Shown piece by piece: positions 26,871-36,932 of a stretch of DNA of 64,000 nt. Under the pieces are notes generated by a model. The model searched no databases and was not told the DNA's origin. It saw nothing but the letters and a program-made list of their open reading frames with translations. Position numbers and translations under genes: made by a program. How positions within the stretch are numbered: the first letter of the stretch is position 1; each line of letters begins with the position of its first letter. This DNA comes from Marimonas lutisalis (GTDB lineage Bacteria > Pseudomonadota > Alphaproteobacteria > Rhodobacterales > Rhodobacteraceae), in contig NZ_SKCI01000003.1 in the NCBI RefSeq assembly GCF_005434965.1, forward strand, positions 62,001 through 126,000, written 5' to 3'.

Positions 26871-26886
26871 AGTTTGATATTAAACT
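26871..26886. promoter_or_regulatory. Near-palindrome upstream of the dihydrolipoyl dehydrogenase gene
   Basis: AGTTTGATATTAAACT has AGTTT/AAACT arms around a central ATAT with one mismatched pair. It begins 23 bp upstream of the start codon within an AT-rich patch that is unusual for this genome, where a repressor would block transcription or translation. No known regulator motif is claimed. Confidence 0.35.
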
Positions 26887-27002
26887 ATCATCCCACCAAT
26901 CACAACGCACCTTGCACGGCGGCCCTCCACTCCCTCCAGGTCCGCCTTGTCCGACGCGGCCAGATTTGGAATATTCAGGTGTTTTCAGACGCTTCCACAA
27001 CG

Positions 27003-27028
27003 AAAAAGCGCCGCGAGACGCGGCGCTT
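27003..27028 (-). terminator. Intrinsic terminator of the DUF924 gene
   Basis: Perfect 10-bp arms AAGCGCCGCG and CGCGGCGCTT around AGA; on the minus strand it is followed by a T5 tract. It lies 30 bp downstream of the DUF924 stop codon. Confidence 0.8.
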
Positions 27029-27057
27029 CCGGCTTGTCCGTCGAGTTGGCGCCGGCG

Positions 27058-27642
27058 TCACGCGGCTTTCGCCACCTGCAAAGCCTTCACCGTGCTGCCA
27101 TAGCCGCCATCGGCCACGTATTGCTTCTCCTGCGCGGTCGATGCGCGCTGAAGCGCCTCGTTGCGATAGGGGAACCGCCCGAACTGGCGGATCACCTCGC
27201 GATGCGCCTGCGCATGCAGCAGGTTGTCCGCCCCGGTCTCCGGCATCCGCTCCTTCATCAGGCGAATGCAATGTTCCTGGTCGCACAGGTTTTCCGAATG
27301 CATCAGCGGCATATAGAAGAACTGCCGGGCCGGCTCGTCGATCTTCATGTCCCAGCCCTTGTGGATCGCCGCCTTGGCCGTGGCCCGGGCAATCTTGTCG
27401 GTGGCAAAGGCCTCGGCCGATCCGCGATGCATGTTGCGCGGGAACTGGTCCAGAAGAATGATATAGGCAAGCGTGCCGCTGGGATAGGTTAGCCAGAGCG
27501 AAAACGCCCCTTCCCGCGCTTTCTGCCAGATATCGCCGAACCTCTCGCGCACCTCGGCATCCAGCGCGTCTGACGCATCATACCATCCCTTCGGCCCGAC
27601 CTTGTCGAGCCAGAACTCCAAAATCTCGTTCGCGCCGTGCAT
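27058..27642 (-). CDS. DUF924 family protein
   Basis: A 194-residue cytosolic protein of the DUF924 family, alpha-helical and of unknown function. Family segments are ILEFWLDKVGPKGWYDAS, AYIILLDQFPRNMHRGSA, FFYMPLMHSENLCDQEHC, and a C-terminal FGRFPYRNEALQR. The start at 27640-27642 follows GGAGGCGACC. It is apparently monocistronic with its own terminator. Confidence 0.9.
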   Translation of the reverse strand: MHGANEILEFWLDKVGPKGWYDASDALDAEVRERFGDIWQKAREGAFSLWLTYPSGTLAYIILLDQFPRNMHRGSAEAFATDKIARATAKAAIHKGWDMKIDEPARQFFYMPLMHSENLCDQEHCIRLMKERMPETGADNLLHAQAHREVIRQFGRFPYRNEALQRASTAQEKQYVADGGYGSTVKALQVAKAA

Positions 27643-27745
27643 CGGGTCGCCTCCTACCCTGGCAAAATGCTCCAAGCTTTCATGAAAGTGTTACACATCT
27701 TTTTCCGCGAATGAATAGTAAAGTTTTGTGTCCAAATGCGACATT

Positions 27746-28999
27746 TTATGACTCTGCCGCTTCGTGCTCTTCCATATCTTCCACCGCAATCTCCACCGCG
27801 ACCTGCGATTGCGACATCATCACCGGCGCATAAGAGCTGGTGTCTTCCACCGCCGGCGCGGCGCGTTGTGTCATCCGCCAGGCCGCATAGCCCCCCAGCG
27901 CAAACAGCAGCACGCCCAGGAAAAAGAAGTATCCGCCCGATCCGACCAGCCCCATGATCCAGCCTGTCGCCACCGGCCCCGCGATCGCGCCCAACCCGTT
28001 GGTAAAGACCAGCCCCCCGGACACGGCGGCCATATCCTCCAGGTCGACGAAATCGTTGGTATAGGCGATCAGCAACGAATAAAGCGGGTTCGACGTGCCG
28101 CCGATCAGGAACGCCGCCACCAGCAGCGCCGGGAACGCCCCGCCAAAGGCAAGGCCCACCACGGCCCCCGCGCCCCCCAGAAGCGAAACCACCATGATCA
28201 AGAGCCGCCGGTCCATCCGGTCGGAAATCCAGCCCAGCGGATACTGGATCAGCGTCGCGCCCACGTAGAAGGCCGATACGAACATCGAGATCTGCACCAG
28301 GCTGAGCCCCGCCTCGGCGCCGTAAACCGCGCTCATCCCGAACTGCGCGGAAAACACGCTGCCCAAAAGGAACATGCCGACGATCCCCAGCGGGGAAATC
28401 GCGTATAGCTCGCGCAGGCTCATCGGCTTGGTGCTTTCAAACGCGGGCGTCGGCGCGATCGACAACAGGATCGGCGCGAACGAGATCGACACCAGCACCG
28501 AGGGGATGATGAACAGGATGAACCCCGCCGGATCGGCGACCAGCAGCAGCATCTGCGCCACGATGATCCCCACCATCTGCACGATCATGTAAAGCGACAG
28601 CGCCTTGCCGCGGGTTTCGTTGGTGGCGGCATTGTTCAGCCAGCTTTCGGCGGTCACGTAGACCCCGGAAAAGCAGAAGCCGATGACCACACGCATCAGC
28701 ATCCAGAACCACGGGTTGGCCCAGGTCGCATAAAGCACCAGCACCGCCGAGATGAACGAGGCCAGCGCCGCGAACACCCGCACATGCCCCACCCGCCGGA
28801 TCAGTTCCGGCGTCAGGCGCGACCCGCCCAGGAATCCGACGAAATAGGCCGACATCACGATCGACATCTCGAAGGTCGAAAAACCCTCGATATCGCCGCG
28901 CACACCCAGAAGCGTGCCCTGCAGGCCGTTGCCAACCATCAGGAGCATCATCCCCAACAGCAACGCCCAGATCGAGCCCAGAACCTGAAACATACCCAT
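27746..28999 (-). CDS. MFS transporter
   Basis: A 417-residue major facilitator with about 12 membrane helices, close in layout to the YcaD/YfkF group (IWALLLGMMLLMVGNGLQGTLLG at the N-terminus; GVYVTAESWLNNAATNETRGKAL in the first half; YPLGWISDRMDRR in the loop before helix 8). The C-terminal tail is long and acidic (about 35 residues, EIAVEDMEEHEAAES). Substrate unknown. Confidence 0.9.
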   Translation of the reverse strand: MGMFQVLGSIWALLLGMMLLMVGNGLQGTLLGVRGDIEGFSTFEMSIVMSAYFVGFLGGSRLTPELIRRVGHVRVFAALASFISAVLVLYATWANPWFWMLMRVVIGFCFSGVYVTAESWLNNAATNETRGKALSLYMIVQMVGIIVAQMLLLVADPAGFILFIIPSVLVSISFAPILLSIAPTPAFESTKPMSLRELYAISPLGIVGMFLLGSVFSAQFGMSAVYGAEAGLSLVQISMFVSAFYVGATLIQYPLGWISDRMDRRLLIMVVSLLGGAGAVVGLAFGGAFPALLVAAFLIGGTSNPLYSLLIAYTNDFVDLEDMAAVSGGLVFTNGLGAIAGPVATGWIMGLVGSGGYFFFLGVLLFALGGYAAWRMTQRAAPAVEDTSSYAPVMMSQSQVAVEIAVEDMEEHEAAES

Positions 29000-29076
29000 T
29001 CCCTTCGTCGTTCCCCGCCCCTTGCCAGACCGTCGCCCCGGGTTTCAGGCTTCGCAGCGACGTTTTCGTGCCGGTT

Positions 29077-30132
29077 TCAGTCTCCGGGCACCAAAAGCGA
29101 GGCGTCCCCATAAGAAAAGAACCGATAGCGTTCCGCAACCGCATGTTCGTAAACCCGCAGCATTCGCTCCCGCCCCATCAGCGCCGAGACGAGCATCAGC
29201 AGCGTCGATTTCGGCAGGTGGAAATTGGTCATCAGCGCGTCGGTGACGCGGAACACGAAGCCCGGATAGATGAAAATATCCGTCTCGCCTTGCCAGGGCG
29301 CGATCTGCCCTGTCTCCCGCGCCGCCGTCTCGATCAGCCTCAGCGCGGTCGTCCCCACCGGGATCACCCGCCCGCCTGCCGCCTTGGTCGCGGCGATTTC
29401 CGCCGCCGCCTCTTCGCTCACCTCGCCCCATTCGGCATGCATCCGGTGGGTGGTCACATCCTCCACCTTCACCGGCAGGAAGGTGCCTGCGCCGACATGC
29501 AGCGTCACGTGGGTGAAGTTGACACCCTTGTCGCGCAGCGCCTCCAGAAGCGGCGCGTCGAAATGCAGGCTCGCCGTCGGCGCGGCGACCGCGCCGGGAT
29601 TGCGCGCCCAGACCGTCTGGTAATCGGTCTTGTCCTGCGCGTCGGCCTTGCGCTTGGCCTCGATATAGGGCGGCAGCGGCATCGCGCCCGCCTCGTTCAA
29701 AGCCGCGTCGAAATCCTCGCCCGCCAGGTTGAACTCCAGCACCGCCTGGCCTTCGGCCTTTTCCACGCACACCGCGCTCAGCCCGGCGGCAAATTCCACC
29801 ACCTCGCCCTCGTTCAGCTTGCGCAACGGCTTGACCAGCGCCGCCCAGCGCCCCCCGGGTTGCGGCTCCAGCAGCGTCACCTCGATGCCCGCGCGCGTCT
29901 CCCCCGCCTCACCCTGCCGCACCCGCTGCCCGGTCAGCCGCGCCGGGATCACCCGCGTGTCATTCAGCACCAGCCGGTCGCCGGGCCGCAGCCAGCCGGG
30001 CAGATCGTAAACATGCGCATCGGTGATGCGGTCGCCCTCGGCCACCAAGAGGCGCGCAGAACTCCGCGGGCTCGCTGGCCGCGTCGCGATCAGCGCCTCG
30101 GGCAGATCGAAATCGAAATCGGAAAGCTTCAT
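29077..30132 (-). CDS. queA: S-adenosylmethionine:tRNA ribosyltransferase-isomerase
   Basis: Transfers and isomerises the ribose of SAM onto preQ1 in tRNA, forming epoxyqueuosine at position 34. The 351-residue protein has [22 protein letters not shown] at the N-terminus, [18 protein letters not shown], and the diagnostic [14 protein letters not shown] and [24 protein letters not shown]. It follows the AsmA-like gene by 4 bp on the same strand, so the two are likely co-transcribed. Confidence 0.96.
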   Translation of the reverse strand: MKLSDFDFDLPEALIATRPASPRSSARLLVAEGDRITDAHVYDLPGWLRPGDRLVLNDTRVIPARLTGQRVRQGEAGETRAGIEVTLLEPQPGGRWAALVKPLRKLNEGEVVEFAAGLSAVCVEKAEGQAVLEFNLAGEDFDAALNEAGAMPLPPYIEAKRKADAQDKTDYQTVWARNPGAVAAPTASLHFDAPLLEALRDKGVNFTHVTLHVGAGTFLPVKVEDVTTHRMHAEWGEVSEEAAAEIAATKAAGGRVIPVGTTALRLIETAARETGQIAPWQGETDIFIYPGFVFRVTDALMTNFHLPKSTLLMLVSALMGRERMLRVYEHAVAERYRFFSYGDASLLVPGD

Positions 30133-30136
30133 CGGG

Positions 30137-33100
30137 CTATTGCGTCACCTTCGGAACCGGGCGACGGAAAATCTCGCGGAACATGCCCGGCGTCAACAGC
30201 GAAAGCGGATTGACCCGCACCATGGGGCTGTCCGGCGTCCCTTTCAGGATATAGTTGAACCCGACAAGCCCCTCGCCCTTGCGGGTCAGGATCTGGCCCA
30301 CCGCGTTCAGCACATAGATCGGCGACACCACGCCCTGGAACTGCATCTGCTTGTTGGCGAAATAGTAATAGCCGTCCATCGAAATCCCCATCGAGGCGCC
30401 GATCGCGCTCGACCGGGTCAGGGTCACCTTGTCGTCGTTCATGTGGAACCGCGCCTCGACATCGGTGAACAGGATGCCATTGCCGGCCAGCTGCTCCAGC
30501 AGGCCGATCACGCTGATCGCGTTCAACAGCGCCGCCATCGCCGGGGCGTCGCGCAGCCGGATATTCTTGATCTCCAGCGCCCCGTTATAGGCCCCCTTGC
30601 CACCCGCTGGCAGCAGGGTCAGGTCGAAATCGCCACCCCGCGCACTTTTCAGCAACCCGGCCGAGGCCAGAACCCCGCCCGCATCCTGTGACAGGATGCG
30701 AAACGCGCTGCGCCCGTCGCGCGGCGCCACCCGGCCGGTCACCGGCGCGCCGCCATTCACCCGCCCGGTGAAACTGCCATCCATGCCGCGCGCGGTGCTG
30801 AACTCGCCCTTGAAACCGGTCAGCGAAATGCTCTCGCTGATGCGCAGCCGGTCCAGCGTCGCGGTGATCGGCCCGCCGCCCTGCTGTCCGCTGTTGCCGG
30901 TGCCGCTGCCGATCTCGGTCTGGCTCAGGTCCACCGTGCCCCCGGTCACGCGCACCTCGGGCGCCTGCCCCGCTCCGCGCCCGATCAGCGCCACGGACGC
31001 ATCCAGCCAGCTGCCCGCGCGCACCCTGTCGAAGGTCGCGCTGCGAAACACGCCGCCCGGTCCCAGCTCCAGCCGCCCGGCCGCGCGCAGCCCCGGCGCA
31101 TCCAGCACCAGTTCGCTGATGTCTACCGGATCGCCCAGCCGCCCGCCCAGCCGCAGGCTGCCCTTGGCGCCCTTCGACATCGTCCAGCTGATCGGCGCGA
31201 TCCGCATCCCCATGCCCGCCAGGTCCGAGGACAGAAGGAAACGCGGCCGCTCCCCCCGTTTCAGATCAATGCGCACATCGCCCCGCGTCGCCCCGGACAC
31301 GCTGCCCGGCGGCAGCCCCACGCGAAACTCCTCGACAAAACGCTGCGACAGCTCGATCCAGCCCGACACCCGGCTGCCGCCGCCGCTGTCTTTGCCCAGC
31401 GGCGCCACGAACCGGCCCTCGAACGGCACCGCGCCGATCCGGCCCGCCCCGGCGATACGCAGCTCGCCACCCGCCGCGCGCACGTCCAGCACCGGCGCGG
31501 CCAGAACCCGCCCCGACACCAGCGTTTCGCTGCGAACGTCTCGCAGCGTGGCGGTCACGTCGAAATCCACCTCTTCGATTGGCAGCTTTTCCTTGCGCAG
31601 GAACCCGATGCGCCCCTGCGCCTCGGCCCGGCCATCGGCCAGCGTCACGCTCTGCCCCGCCTTGGTCAGGAACTGCATCGGCTCACGATCCAGCAGCGAC
31701 AGCGCGGCGGTGATCGTGCTCCTGGTCTGCAGCAGCACCTCGGCCGGGCCATGGCGATCGCCCACATCGGGCACGCGATATGTGGTGCCCGCAATCTCGA
31801 TCTCGCCCCCCTTTTCGGCCCGCACCCGCCCGCCATCGGCGGTCACGGTAAAGACGTTGCGGTGCAGCGTGGCATGGCCCCGCGCCCCCCGGATCGGCGG
31901 CATCGACTTCATGAACAGCGTGTCGAGCCCCTCGAACTCGAAGCCGAGATACACGTCGGGATCTTCTTCGGGCAGGCTGCGCAGCGCCAGCTGGATGTTC
32001 GACATCGTCCCGCCCAGGATATTCTCCGCGATCCAGTCGCGCGTGCGAGGCTTCACCTCCCGCGGCCACAGCTCAAGCAGACGCTCGGGCCCCATCCGGT
32101 CCATCTGGCCCGTCAGCGCCAGGTCCCAACCCTTCTCCTTCGCGTCCAGCTGGCCCGACAGGACAAGCCGCCGGTCGTCATCGCGCACCACCATCTGTCC
32201 CAGCCGCAGGCGGAACGGCTCCAGCTTCAATTGCGCATCCATCGTCACGTCGGTGATGTTGACCGGGGTCTCGTACAGGCTGTCGGGGTTGGCGCTGATC
32301 TCGGCGATGCGCATCTGGCCGATGAAATCGGCCGGCCAGCCGTCGATCAGCTCGCCCACGATCACCTGCCCCTCCGCGCGCATGCTGCCCCATTCGCTGT
32401 CCACTGACATCTCGGCGACCTGCATCACCTGGGTCTGCGGCGAATAGGTGAAATAGCTGCGCGCGCTGCGAAACGGGATCGGCCGGGTCTCGTCGGTGGG
32501 CTGCAGCACCCCCTCGCCGATCTGCAATGTCGCGTTGAGCGGGCCCAGGTTGCCCTCGGCATCCGTCGTCGCCCGCAGCGCCCCCGACACCGGCGCGCGC
32601 ATCACGTCGAGCCAGACCAGCGCGGCCGACTGCGCGGCAATATCGCCCGTGTCCAGGTCCTTGAAATTCATGCCGAATGCCGCCTCGGGCGATCCGATCC
32701 GGCTCTGGTAACTCAACTCCAGCGTCGAGGCATAATCGCGCGCGCCCAGAAGCGCGAAATCGCCGCGCAGCTTCAGGTCCTCACCCGCCCGCTCCAGGTC
32801 GATCCGTCCGCCATCCACCGTCCACGCGCGTCCGGCGCGGGCATCTTCATAGCGCAGGGTCAGGCTCTCGGCCGACAAGCCCTCGAACTGCGCCAGCTGC
32901 GGCAACACCAGGTAGCGGTCGATCTCCTCGATCAGCCCGGCCAGGCTCGCGGCCTCGCGGCTCACTCGCGGGGCATCGCCCAGGCTCAGCCCCACCTGGC
33001 CGCTGGCATCCCGCCGCAGGACAAGCTGCATCCCGCTCAGCCAGACGCGCGACGGCTGCACCTCGCCCGACAGCAGCGGGCGCAGCGCCACCGTGCCCTC

Positions 33101-33448
33101 CACGTCCGACAGGGTCAGAACATGCCGGCCCTGCGCATCCCTGAAATCCACGTCGCGCAGGCGGATGCGCGGCTGCCAGCCGTTTTCGACCACCACGCTC
33201 ACCTGGCCGAAATCCAGCGCCGCCCCGCCCAGCTGCCTGTTCACCTGCGACTCGATCCGCTCTTCCGCCCAGTCCGGCAGCGCCACCGGACGCCCGATCA
33301 TGGCAAAGCCCGCCAACGCCACCAGCAGCGCCAGCGCCGCCAGCGTCAGCAGCGCGATCAGGCCAACACGGCCCCGCCGCCTGCGCGGGGCCGTGTCCTG
33401 CTGCGCCGTCTCAGGCGTCTCGGTCTGCTGGTCCTGGGTTTCGCTCAT
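30137..33448 (-). CDS. Large AsmA/YhdP-like protein (DUF3971)
   Basis: A 1103-residue protein with an N-terminal membrane anchor ([20 protein letters not shown], about residues 28-47) after a short charged cytoplasmic tail, then a very long periplasmic region of beta-rich repeats. The C-terminus ([28 protein letters not shown] and [27 protein letters not shown]) is typical of the AsmA-like YhdP family implicated in phospholipid transport to the outer membrane. Length agrees with the family. It is the first gene of the pair with queA. The exact role in this organism is not known. Confidence 0.85.
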   Translation of the reverse strand: MSETQDQQTETPETAQQDTAPRRRRGRVGLIALLTLAALALLVALAGFAMIGRPVALPDWAEERIESQVNRQLGGAALDFGQVSVVVENGWQPRIRLRDVDFRDAQGRHVLTLSDVEGTVALRPLLSGEVQPSRVWLSGMQLVLRRDASGQVGLSLGDAPRVSREAASLAGLIEEIDRYLVLPQLAQFEGLSAESLTLRYEDARAGRAWTVDGGRIDLERAGEDLKLRGDFALLGARDYASTLELSYQSRIGSPEAAFGMNFKDLDTGDIAAQSAALVWLDVMRAPVSGALRATTDAEGNLGPLNATLQIGEGVLQPTDETRPIPFRSARSYFTYSPQTQVMQVAEMSVDSEWGSMRAEGQVIVGELIDGWPADFIGQMRIAEISANPDSLYETPVNITDVTMDAQLKLEPFRLRLGQMVVRDDDRRLVLSGQLDAKEKGWDLALTGQMDRMGPERLLELWPREVKPRTRDWIAENILGGTMSNIQLALRSLPEEDPDVYLGFEFEGLDTLFMKSMPPIRGARGHATLHRNVFTVTADGGRVRAEKGGEIEIAGTTYRVPDVGDRHGPAEVLLQTRSTITAALSLLDREPMQFLTKAGQSVTLADGRAEAQGRIGFLRKEKLPIEEVDFDVTATLRDVRSETLVSGRVLAAPVLDVRAAGGELRIAGAGRIGAVPFEGRFVAPLGKDSGGGSRVSGWIELSQRFVEEFRVGLPPGSVSGATRGDVRIDLKRGERPRFLLSSDLAGMGMRIAPISWTMSKGAKGSLRLGGRLGDPVDISELVLDAPGLRAAGRLELGPGGVFRSATFDRVRAGSWLDASVALIGRGAGQAPEVRVTGGTVDLSQTEIGSGTGNSGQQGGGPITATLDRLRISESISLTGFKGEFSTARGMDGSFTGRVNGGAPVTGRVAPRDGRSAFRILSQDAGGVLASAGLLKSARGGDFDLTLLPAGGKGAYNGALEIKNIRLRDAPAMAALLNAISVIGLLEQLAGNGILFTDVEARFHMNDDKVTLTRSSAIGASMGISMDGYYYFANKQMQFQGVVSPIYVLNAVGQILTRKGEGLVGFNYILKGTPDSPMVRVNPLSLLTPGMFREIFRRPVPKVTQ

Positions 33449-33556
33449 AGGGCCTGTGCCGGCATCTTCTTGTCGATGCCATCTTATCCGGTTCTATTCT
33501 CCCCGCATGGGAATTAATATGAAAGCGCCAATTTTCAAATCAGTCAGGAGCCGCCC

Positions 33557-34018
33557 ATGTCCGATCTGCCCCGCCCCGCGCCCGATTTCTCGCTGCCCGC
33601 CGACGATGGACCCCGAGTCAAGCTCTCGGAACTGCGCCCGGCCCCGGTCGTGTTGTTCTTCTACCCGCGTGACAACACCTCGGGCTGCACCAAGGAGGCC
33701 AAGGGCTTTTCCGCGCTCAAACCCGAGTTTGACGCGCTCGGCGTCAAGGTCTTCGGCATTTCCAAGGACAGCCTCGCCGATCACGAGAAATTCCGCACCA
33801 AGCAGGACCTGACCATCGGCCTTCTGTCCGACGAACTCGACGGCGTCTGCGAAGCCTACGGCGTTTGGAAGGAAAAGAAGATGTACGGGAAAACCTTCAT
33901 GGGCATCGAGCGCTCGACCTTCCTGATCGACGGGGCGGGCCAGATCGTCGCCGAATGGCGCAAGGTCAAGGTCGATGGCCATGCCGAGGCCGTGCTCGAG
34001 GCCGCAAAGGCGCTCTGA
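33557..34018 (+). CDS. bcp: Thioredoxin-dependent thiol peroxidase (Bcp/peroxiredoxin Q)
   Basis: Reduces hydrogen peroxide and organic peroxides, 153 residues. The peroxidatic cysteine is C44 in NTSGCTKEA. The resolving cysteine found five residues later in many Bcp proteins is replaced by lysine (K49), so the enzyme follows a 1-Cys or atypical mechanism. The VCEAYGVW and GKTFMGIERSTFLID segments are standard. It is followed at once (TGA-ATG) by the DUF455 gene, implying coupling. Confidence 0.94.
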   Translation: MSDLPRPAPDFSLPADDGPRVKLSELRPAPVVLFFYPRDNTSGCTKEAKGFSALKPEFDALGVKVFGISKDSLADHEKFRTKQDLTIGLLSDELDGVCEAYGVWKEKKMYGKTFMGIERSTFLIDGAGQIVAEWRKVKVDGHAEAVLEAAKAL

Positions 34019-34852
34019 ATGGCCCAGACCCTCGCCCAGATGGCGACCGAGGTGCTGACCACCGCGGACGGCCGCGAAAAGACCGCCCTGTCGCATGCCC
34101 ATGCCGCGACATGGTTCGCCGCGCGCAAGGCGGGGCGGGAGATTCCCGTCGGCACGGCCAGCCCGCCCCTGCGCCCGTCGCGTCCGGACCGGCCCGAGCT
34201 CCTCGATCCGCGCGACGTGCCCAAGCGCAAACCCGGCAGCCCCCAGGGCCGCATCGCGCTTCTGCATGCCGTCGCCCATATCGAGCTGAACGCCGTCGAC
34301 CTGCACTGGGACATCATCGCGCGTTTCACCGACATCCCGATGCCCGCCGGTTTCTACGATGACTGGGTCAAGGCCGCAGACGAGGAATCAAAGCATTTCA
34401 ATCTTGTATGCGATTGTCTTGAAGCACTGGGCAGCCACTACGGCGCGTTGCCCGCCCACGCCGGCATGTGGCGCGCGGCCGAGGATACCGTGGAGGACAT
34501 CATGGGCCGGCTCGCCGTCGTGCCCATGGTGCTCGAGGCCCGCGGCCTCGACGTGACGCCGGGCATGATCGAGATCTTCCGCAAGGCCGGCGACACCGGC
34601 GCCGTCGCCGCACTCGAGACCATCTACGCCGAAGAGGTCGGCCATGTCGCCTATGGCTCGAAATGGTTTCACTTCCTGTGCGGCCGCCACGACATCGATC
34701 CGCGCGACGAATTTCACCGCCTGGTGCGCCAGTATTTCCATGGCCCTCTCAAGCCGCCCTTCAACGAGGAAAAGCGCGCCGAGGCCGGCCTGCCCCCCGA
34801 TTTCTACTGGCCACTCGCCGACGAAACGCCGGTCAAGAACCGCAGCGGCTAG
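34019..34852 (+). CDS. DUF455 ferritin-like protein
   Basis: A 277-residue helical protein of the DUF455 family, related to di-iron four-helix-bundle proteins. Candidate metal ligands are visible in AHIELNAVDLHWD, ADEESKHFN, MVLEARGLD and YAEEVGHVAYG, spaced as in ferritin-like oxidases. Its ATG abuts the bcp stop codon, so it is probably produced together with the peroxiredoxin; a role in iron or oxidative-stress metabolism is inference. The function is unknown. Confidence 0.85.
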   Translation: MAQTLAQMATEVLTTADGREKTALSHAHAATWFAARKAGREIPVGTASPPLRPSRPDRPELLDPRDVPKRKPGSPQGRIALLHAVAHIELNAVDLHWDIIARFTDIPMPAGFYDDWVKAADEESKHFNLVCDCLEALGSHYGALPAHAGMWRAAEDTVEDIMGRLAVVPMVLEARGLDVTPGMIEIFRKAGDTGAVAALETIYAEEVGHVAYGSKWFHFLCGRHDIDPRDEFHRLVRQYFHGPLKPPFNEEKRAEAGLPPDFYWPLADETPVKNRSG

Positions 34853-34983
34853 CCAAGCCCTTAAATATCGGCGGTTTTCTGCCGGATATCGGCATGACCC
34901 CGCGTCAGATCGAATCACTTGGCCTAAAAATGTTGCCCTTCGAAATCCCACTGGGTAAGCACTCTCTGGGTGCGTCCGGGGAC

Positions 34984-36357
34984 ATGCGCCCGAACTGGGA
35001 TGGGACAAGGACAGGCTCTTTGCGTTCACGACTGGCTATTCGCGTTCATTCGCTTCTCGAGCGGTATTTTCCTGAACGGCGCGTCTTCCTGCGCTCGGAC
35101 AAGGATACAAGGTTCATCCGGCTGCGCCCGCATGTGCAGCTGATCGGCTTCGCGGGCAGCACCGCGATCGTCGCCTGGGCGATCATCGCCACCGCGATCC
35201 TGCTGATGGACTCGATCGGCTCGGGCAATTTCCGTGAACAGGCCAAACGTGATCAGCGCACCTACGAGGCGCGCCTGAACTACCTCGCCAGCGAACGCGA
35301 CCGCCGCGCCGAAGAGGCGCTGGCCGCGCAGGAACGCTTCAACTCGGCGCTTCAGCAGATTTCGCGGATGCAGTCGCAGCTCCTGGAATCCGAAACCCGC
35401 CGGCGCGAGCTGGAAACCGGGGTCGAGGTGATCCAGACCACCCTGCGCCGCGCCATGAAGGAACGCGATTTCGCCCGCAAGGCCGAGAAAGAGCTGCGCG
35501 TGGCCATGGCGGAAAACGCCGGCCAGGGCGGCGTGGCGCAGTCCGGCACGGGCAGCGACAGCGCGCTCGACATGCTGGCGATGGCGCTGGCCGATACCGC
35601 GGCCGAGCGTGACAAGGTCATCGCCGACGCGCAGGACGCCCTGCAACAGGCCGACGACATGGCCTTCCAGATCAAGCTCATGCAGGACCAGAACGATCAG
35701 ATCTTCCGCCAGCTGGAAGAGGCGATGACCGTCTCGGTCAAACCGCTGGACAAGATGTTCCGCGCCGCTGGCATGAACACCGAAAGCATCATCAGCCAGG
35801 TCCGCCGCGGCTATTCCGGCCAGGGCGGCCCGCTGACACCGCTGACCTTTTCCACCAAGGGCGAAGAACCCTCGCCCGATGCGACGCGCGCGAACCGCAT
35901 CATCAACCAGATGGACCGGCTCAACCTCTACCGCATCGCCGCCGAAAAGGCCCCCTTCGCCATCCCGGTCAAGAACGCCTACCGCTTTACCAGCGGCTTC
36001 GGTTATCGCCGCGATCCCAAGACCGGCGGCAAGCGCCTGCACAAGGGCGTCGATTTCGCCGGTCCCGTCGGCACGCCGCTTTATGCCACCGCCGACGGCG
36101 TCGTCACCCATGCCGGCTGGGGCTCGGGATATGGCCGACTGGTCAAGATCCAGCACGAGTTCGGTATCGAAACCCGCTATGCGCACATGTCCAAAATTCG
36201 CGTGAGCGTCGGACAAAGAGTCTCGCGTGGCCAGCGTATTGGTGATATGGGAGCATCTGGACGGGTGACCGGCCCCCATCTCCACTACGAAGTCCGCGTC
36301 GGCGGCAAGGCCGTCAACCCAATGATCTACATCAAGGCTGCAAACGATGTTTTCTAA
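34984..36357 (+). CDS. M23-family cell-wall endopeptidase (membrane-anchored)
   Basis: Cleaves peptidoglycan cross-bridges in the periplasm. Order: N-terminal cytoplasmic segment, membrane helix (FAGSTAIVAWAIIATAIL, about residues 53-70), long coiled coil (about 80-245), and a LytM/M23 domain with metal ligands in HKGVDF and HLHYEV. About 457 residues from ATG 34984. Other starts are possible: ATG 34894 (30 residues longer) or TTG 35020, which has AAGGA eight bases upstream and gives an N-terminus like that usual in relatives. The 3' end overlaps the bactofilin gene by 11 nt, indicating a coupled pair. Confidence 0.88.
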   Translation: MRPNWDGTRTGSLRSRLAIRVHSLLERYFPERRVFLRSDKDTRFIRLRPHVQLIGFAGSTAIVAWAIIATAILLMDSIGSGNFREQAKRDQRTYEARLNYLASERDRRAEEALAAQERFNSALQQISRMQSQLLESETRRRELETGVEVIQTTLRRAMKERDFARKAEKELRVAMAENAGQGGVAQSGTGSDSALDMLAMALADTAAERDKVIADAQDALQQADDMAFQIKLMQDQNDQIFRQLEEAMTVSVKPLDKMFRAAGMNTESIISQVRRGYSGQGGPLTPLTFSTKGEEPSPDATRANRIINQMDRLNLYRIAAEKAPFAIPVKNAYRFTSGFGYRRDPKTGGKRLHKGVDFAGPVGTPLYATADGVVTHAGWGSGYGRLVKIQHEFGIETRYAHMSKIRVSVGQRVSRGQRIGDMGASGRVTGPHLHYEVRVGGKAVNPMIYIKAANDVF

Positions 36358-36862
36358 AAGCAAAATCAACGACCCCGGCACCAAGACACCGGAAACCCCG
36401 AAACCGACTGGCACCACGCCCGACAGCGCCTCTGGCGCCGCCGCGTCGAAGCCCGCAACCGGCGCTTCGGATTTCAAGCCAACGCCGCCCAAGGCCAAGC
36501 CGCCCGCATCGGTGCTCTCCTCCGATCTGCACATCACCGGCAATCTGAAAACCACCGGTGACATCCAGATCGAAGGCACGATCGAGGGCGACATCCGCGC
36601 CCACCTGCTGACCGTGGGCGAAGGCGCCACCGTCAAGGGCGAGGTCGTTGCCGATGACGTCGTCGTCAATGGCCGCATCGTCGGCCGCGTGCGCGGCCTT
36701 AAGGTCCGCCTCACCTCGACCGCCCGTGTCGAAGGCGACATCATTCACAAGACGATCGCCATCGAATCCGGCGCTCATTTCGAAGGCTCGGTGCAGCGTC
36801 AGGACGATCCGCTCTCGCCGGGAAAGACCGGGGCGGCTCCGGCAGCGAAGCCCGCTTCGTAA
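36347..36862 (+). CDS. Bactofilin (polymer-forming cytoskeletal protein)
   Basis: A 171-residue cytoskeletal scaffold. A disordered Pro/Thr/Lys-rich N-terminus (about 1-55) precedes the bactofilin beta-helix (about 58-150; SSDLHITGNLKTTGDIQIEG, GEVVADDVVVNGRIVG, RVEGDIIHKTIAIESGA) and a short tail. In other bacteria bactofilins position M23 peptidases and affect cell shape, and the gene here overlaps such a peptidase. ATG 36347 is internal to the upstream reading frame. A terminator follows. Confidence 0.94.
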   Translation: MFSKSKINDPGTKTPETPKPTGTTPDSASGAAASKPATGASDFKPTPPKAKPPASVLSSDLHITGNLKTTGDIQIEGTIEGDIRAHLLTVGEGATVKGEVVADDVVVNGRIVGRVRGLKVRLTSTARVEGDIIHKTIAIESGAHFEGSVQRQDDPLSPGKTGAAPAAKPAS

Positions 36863-36889
36863 CCAGCCGCTGAGCCGCGGTAGAAATGC

Positions 36890-36918
36890 AAGGGGCGCCT
36901 GTCGGCGCCCCTTTTCGT
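36890..36918 (+). terminator. Intrinsic terminator after the bactofilin gene
   Basis: AAGGGGCGCC (36890-36899) pairs with GGCGCCCCTT (36904-36913), followed by TTCGTTT. It lies between the convergent bactofilin and HNH genes. Confidence 0.85.
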
Positions 36919-36932
36919 TTGTGCAAAAAGCG

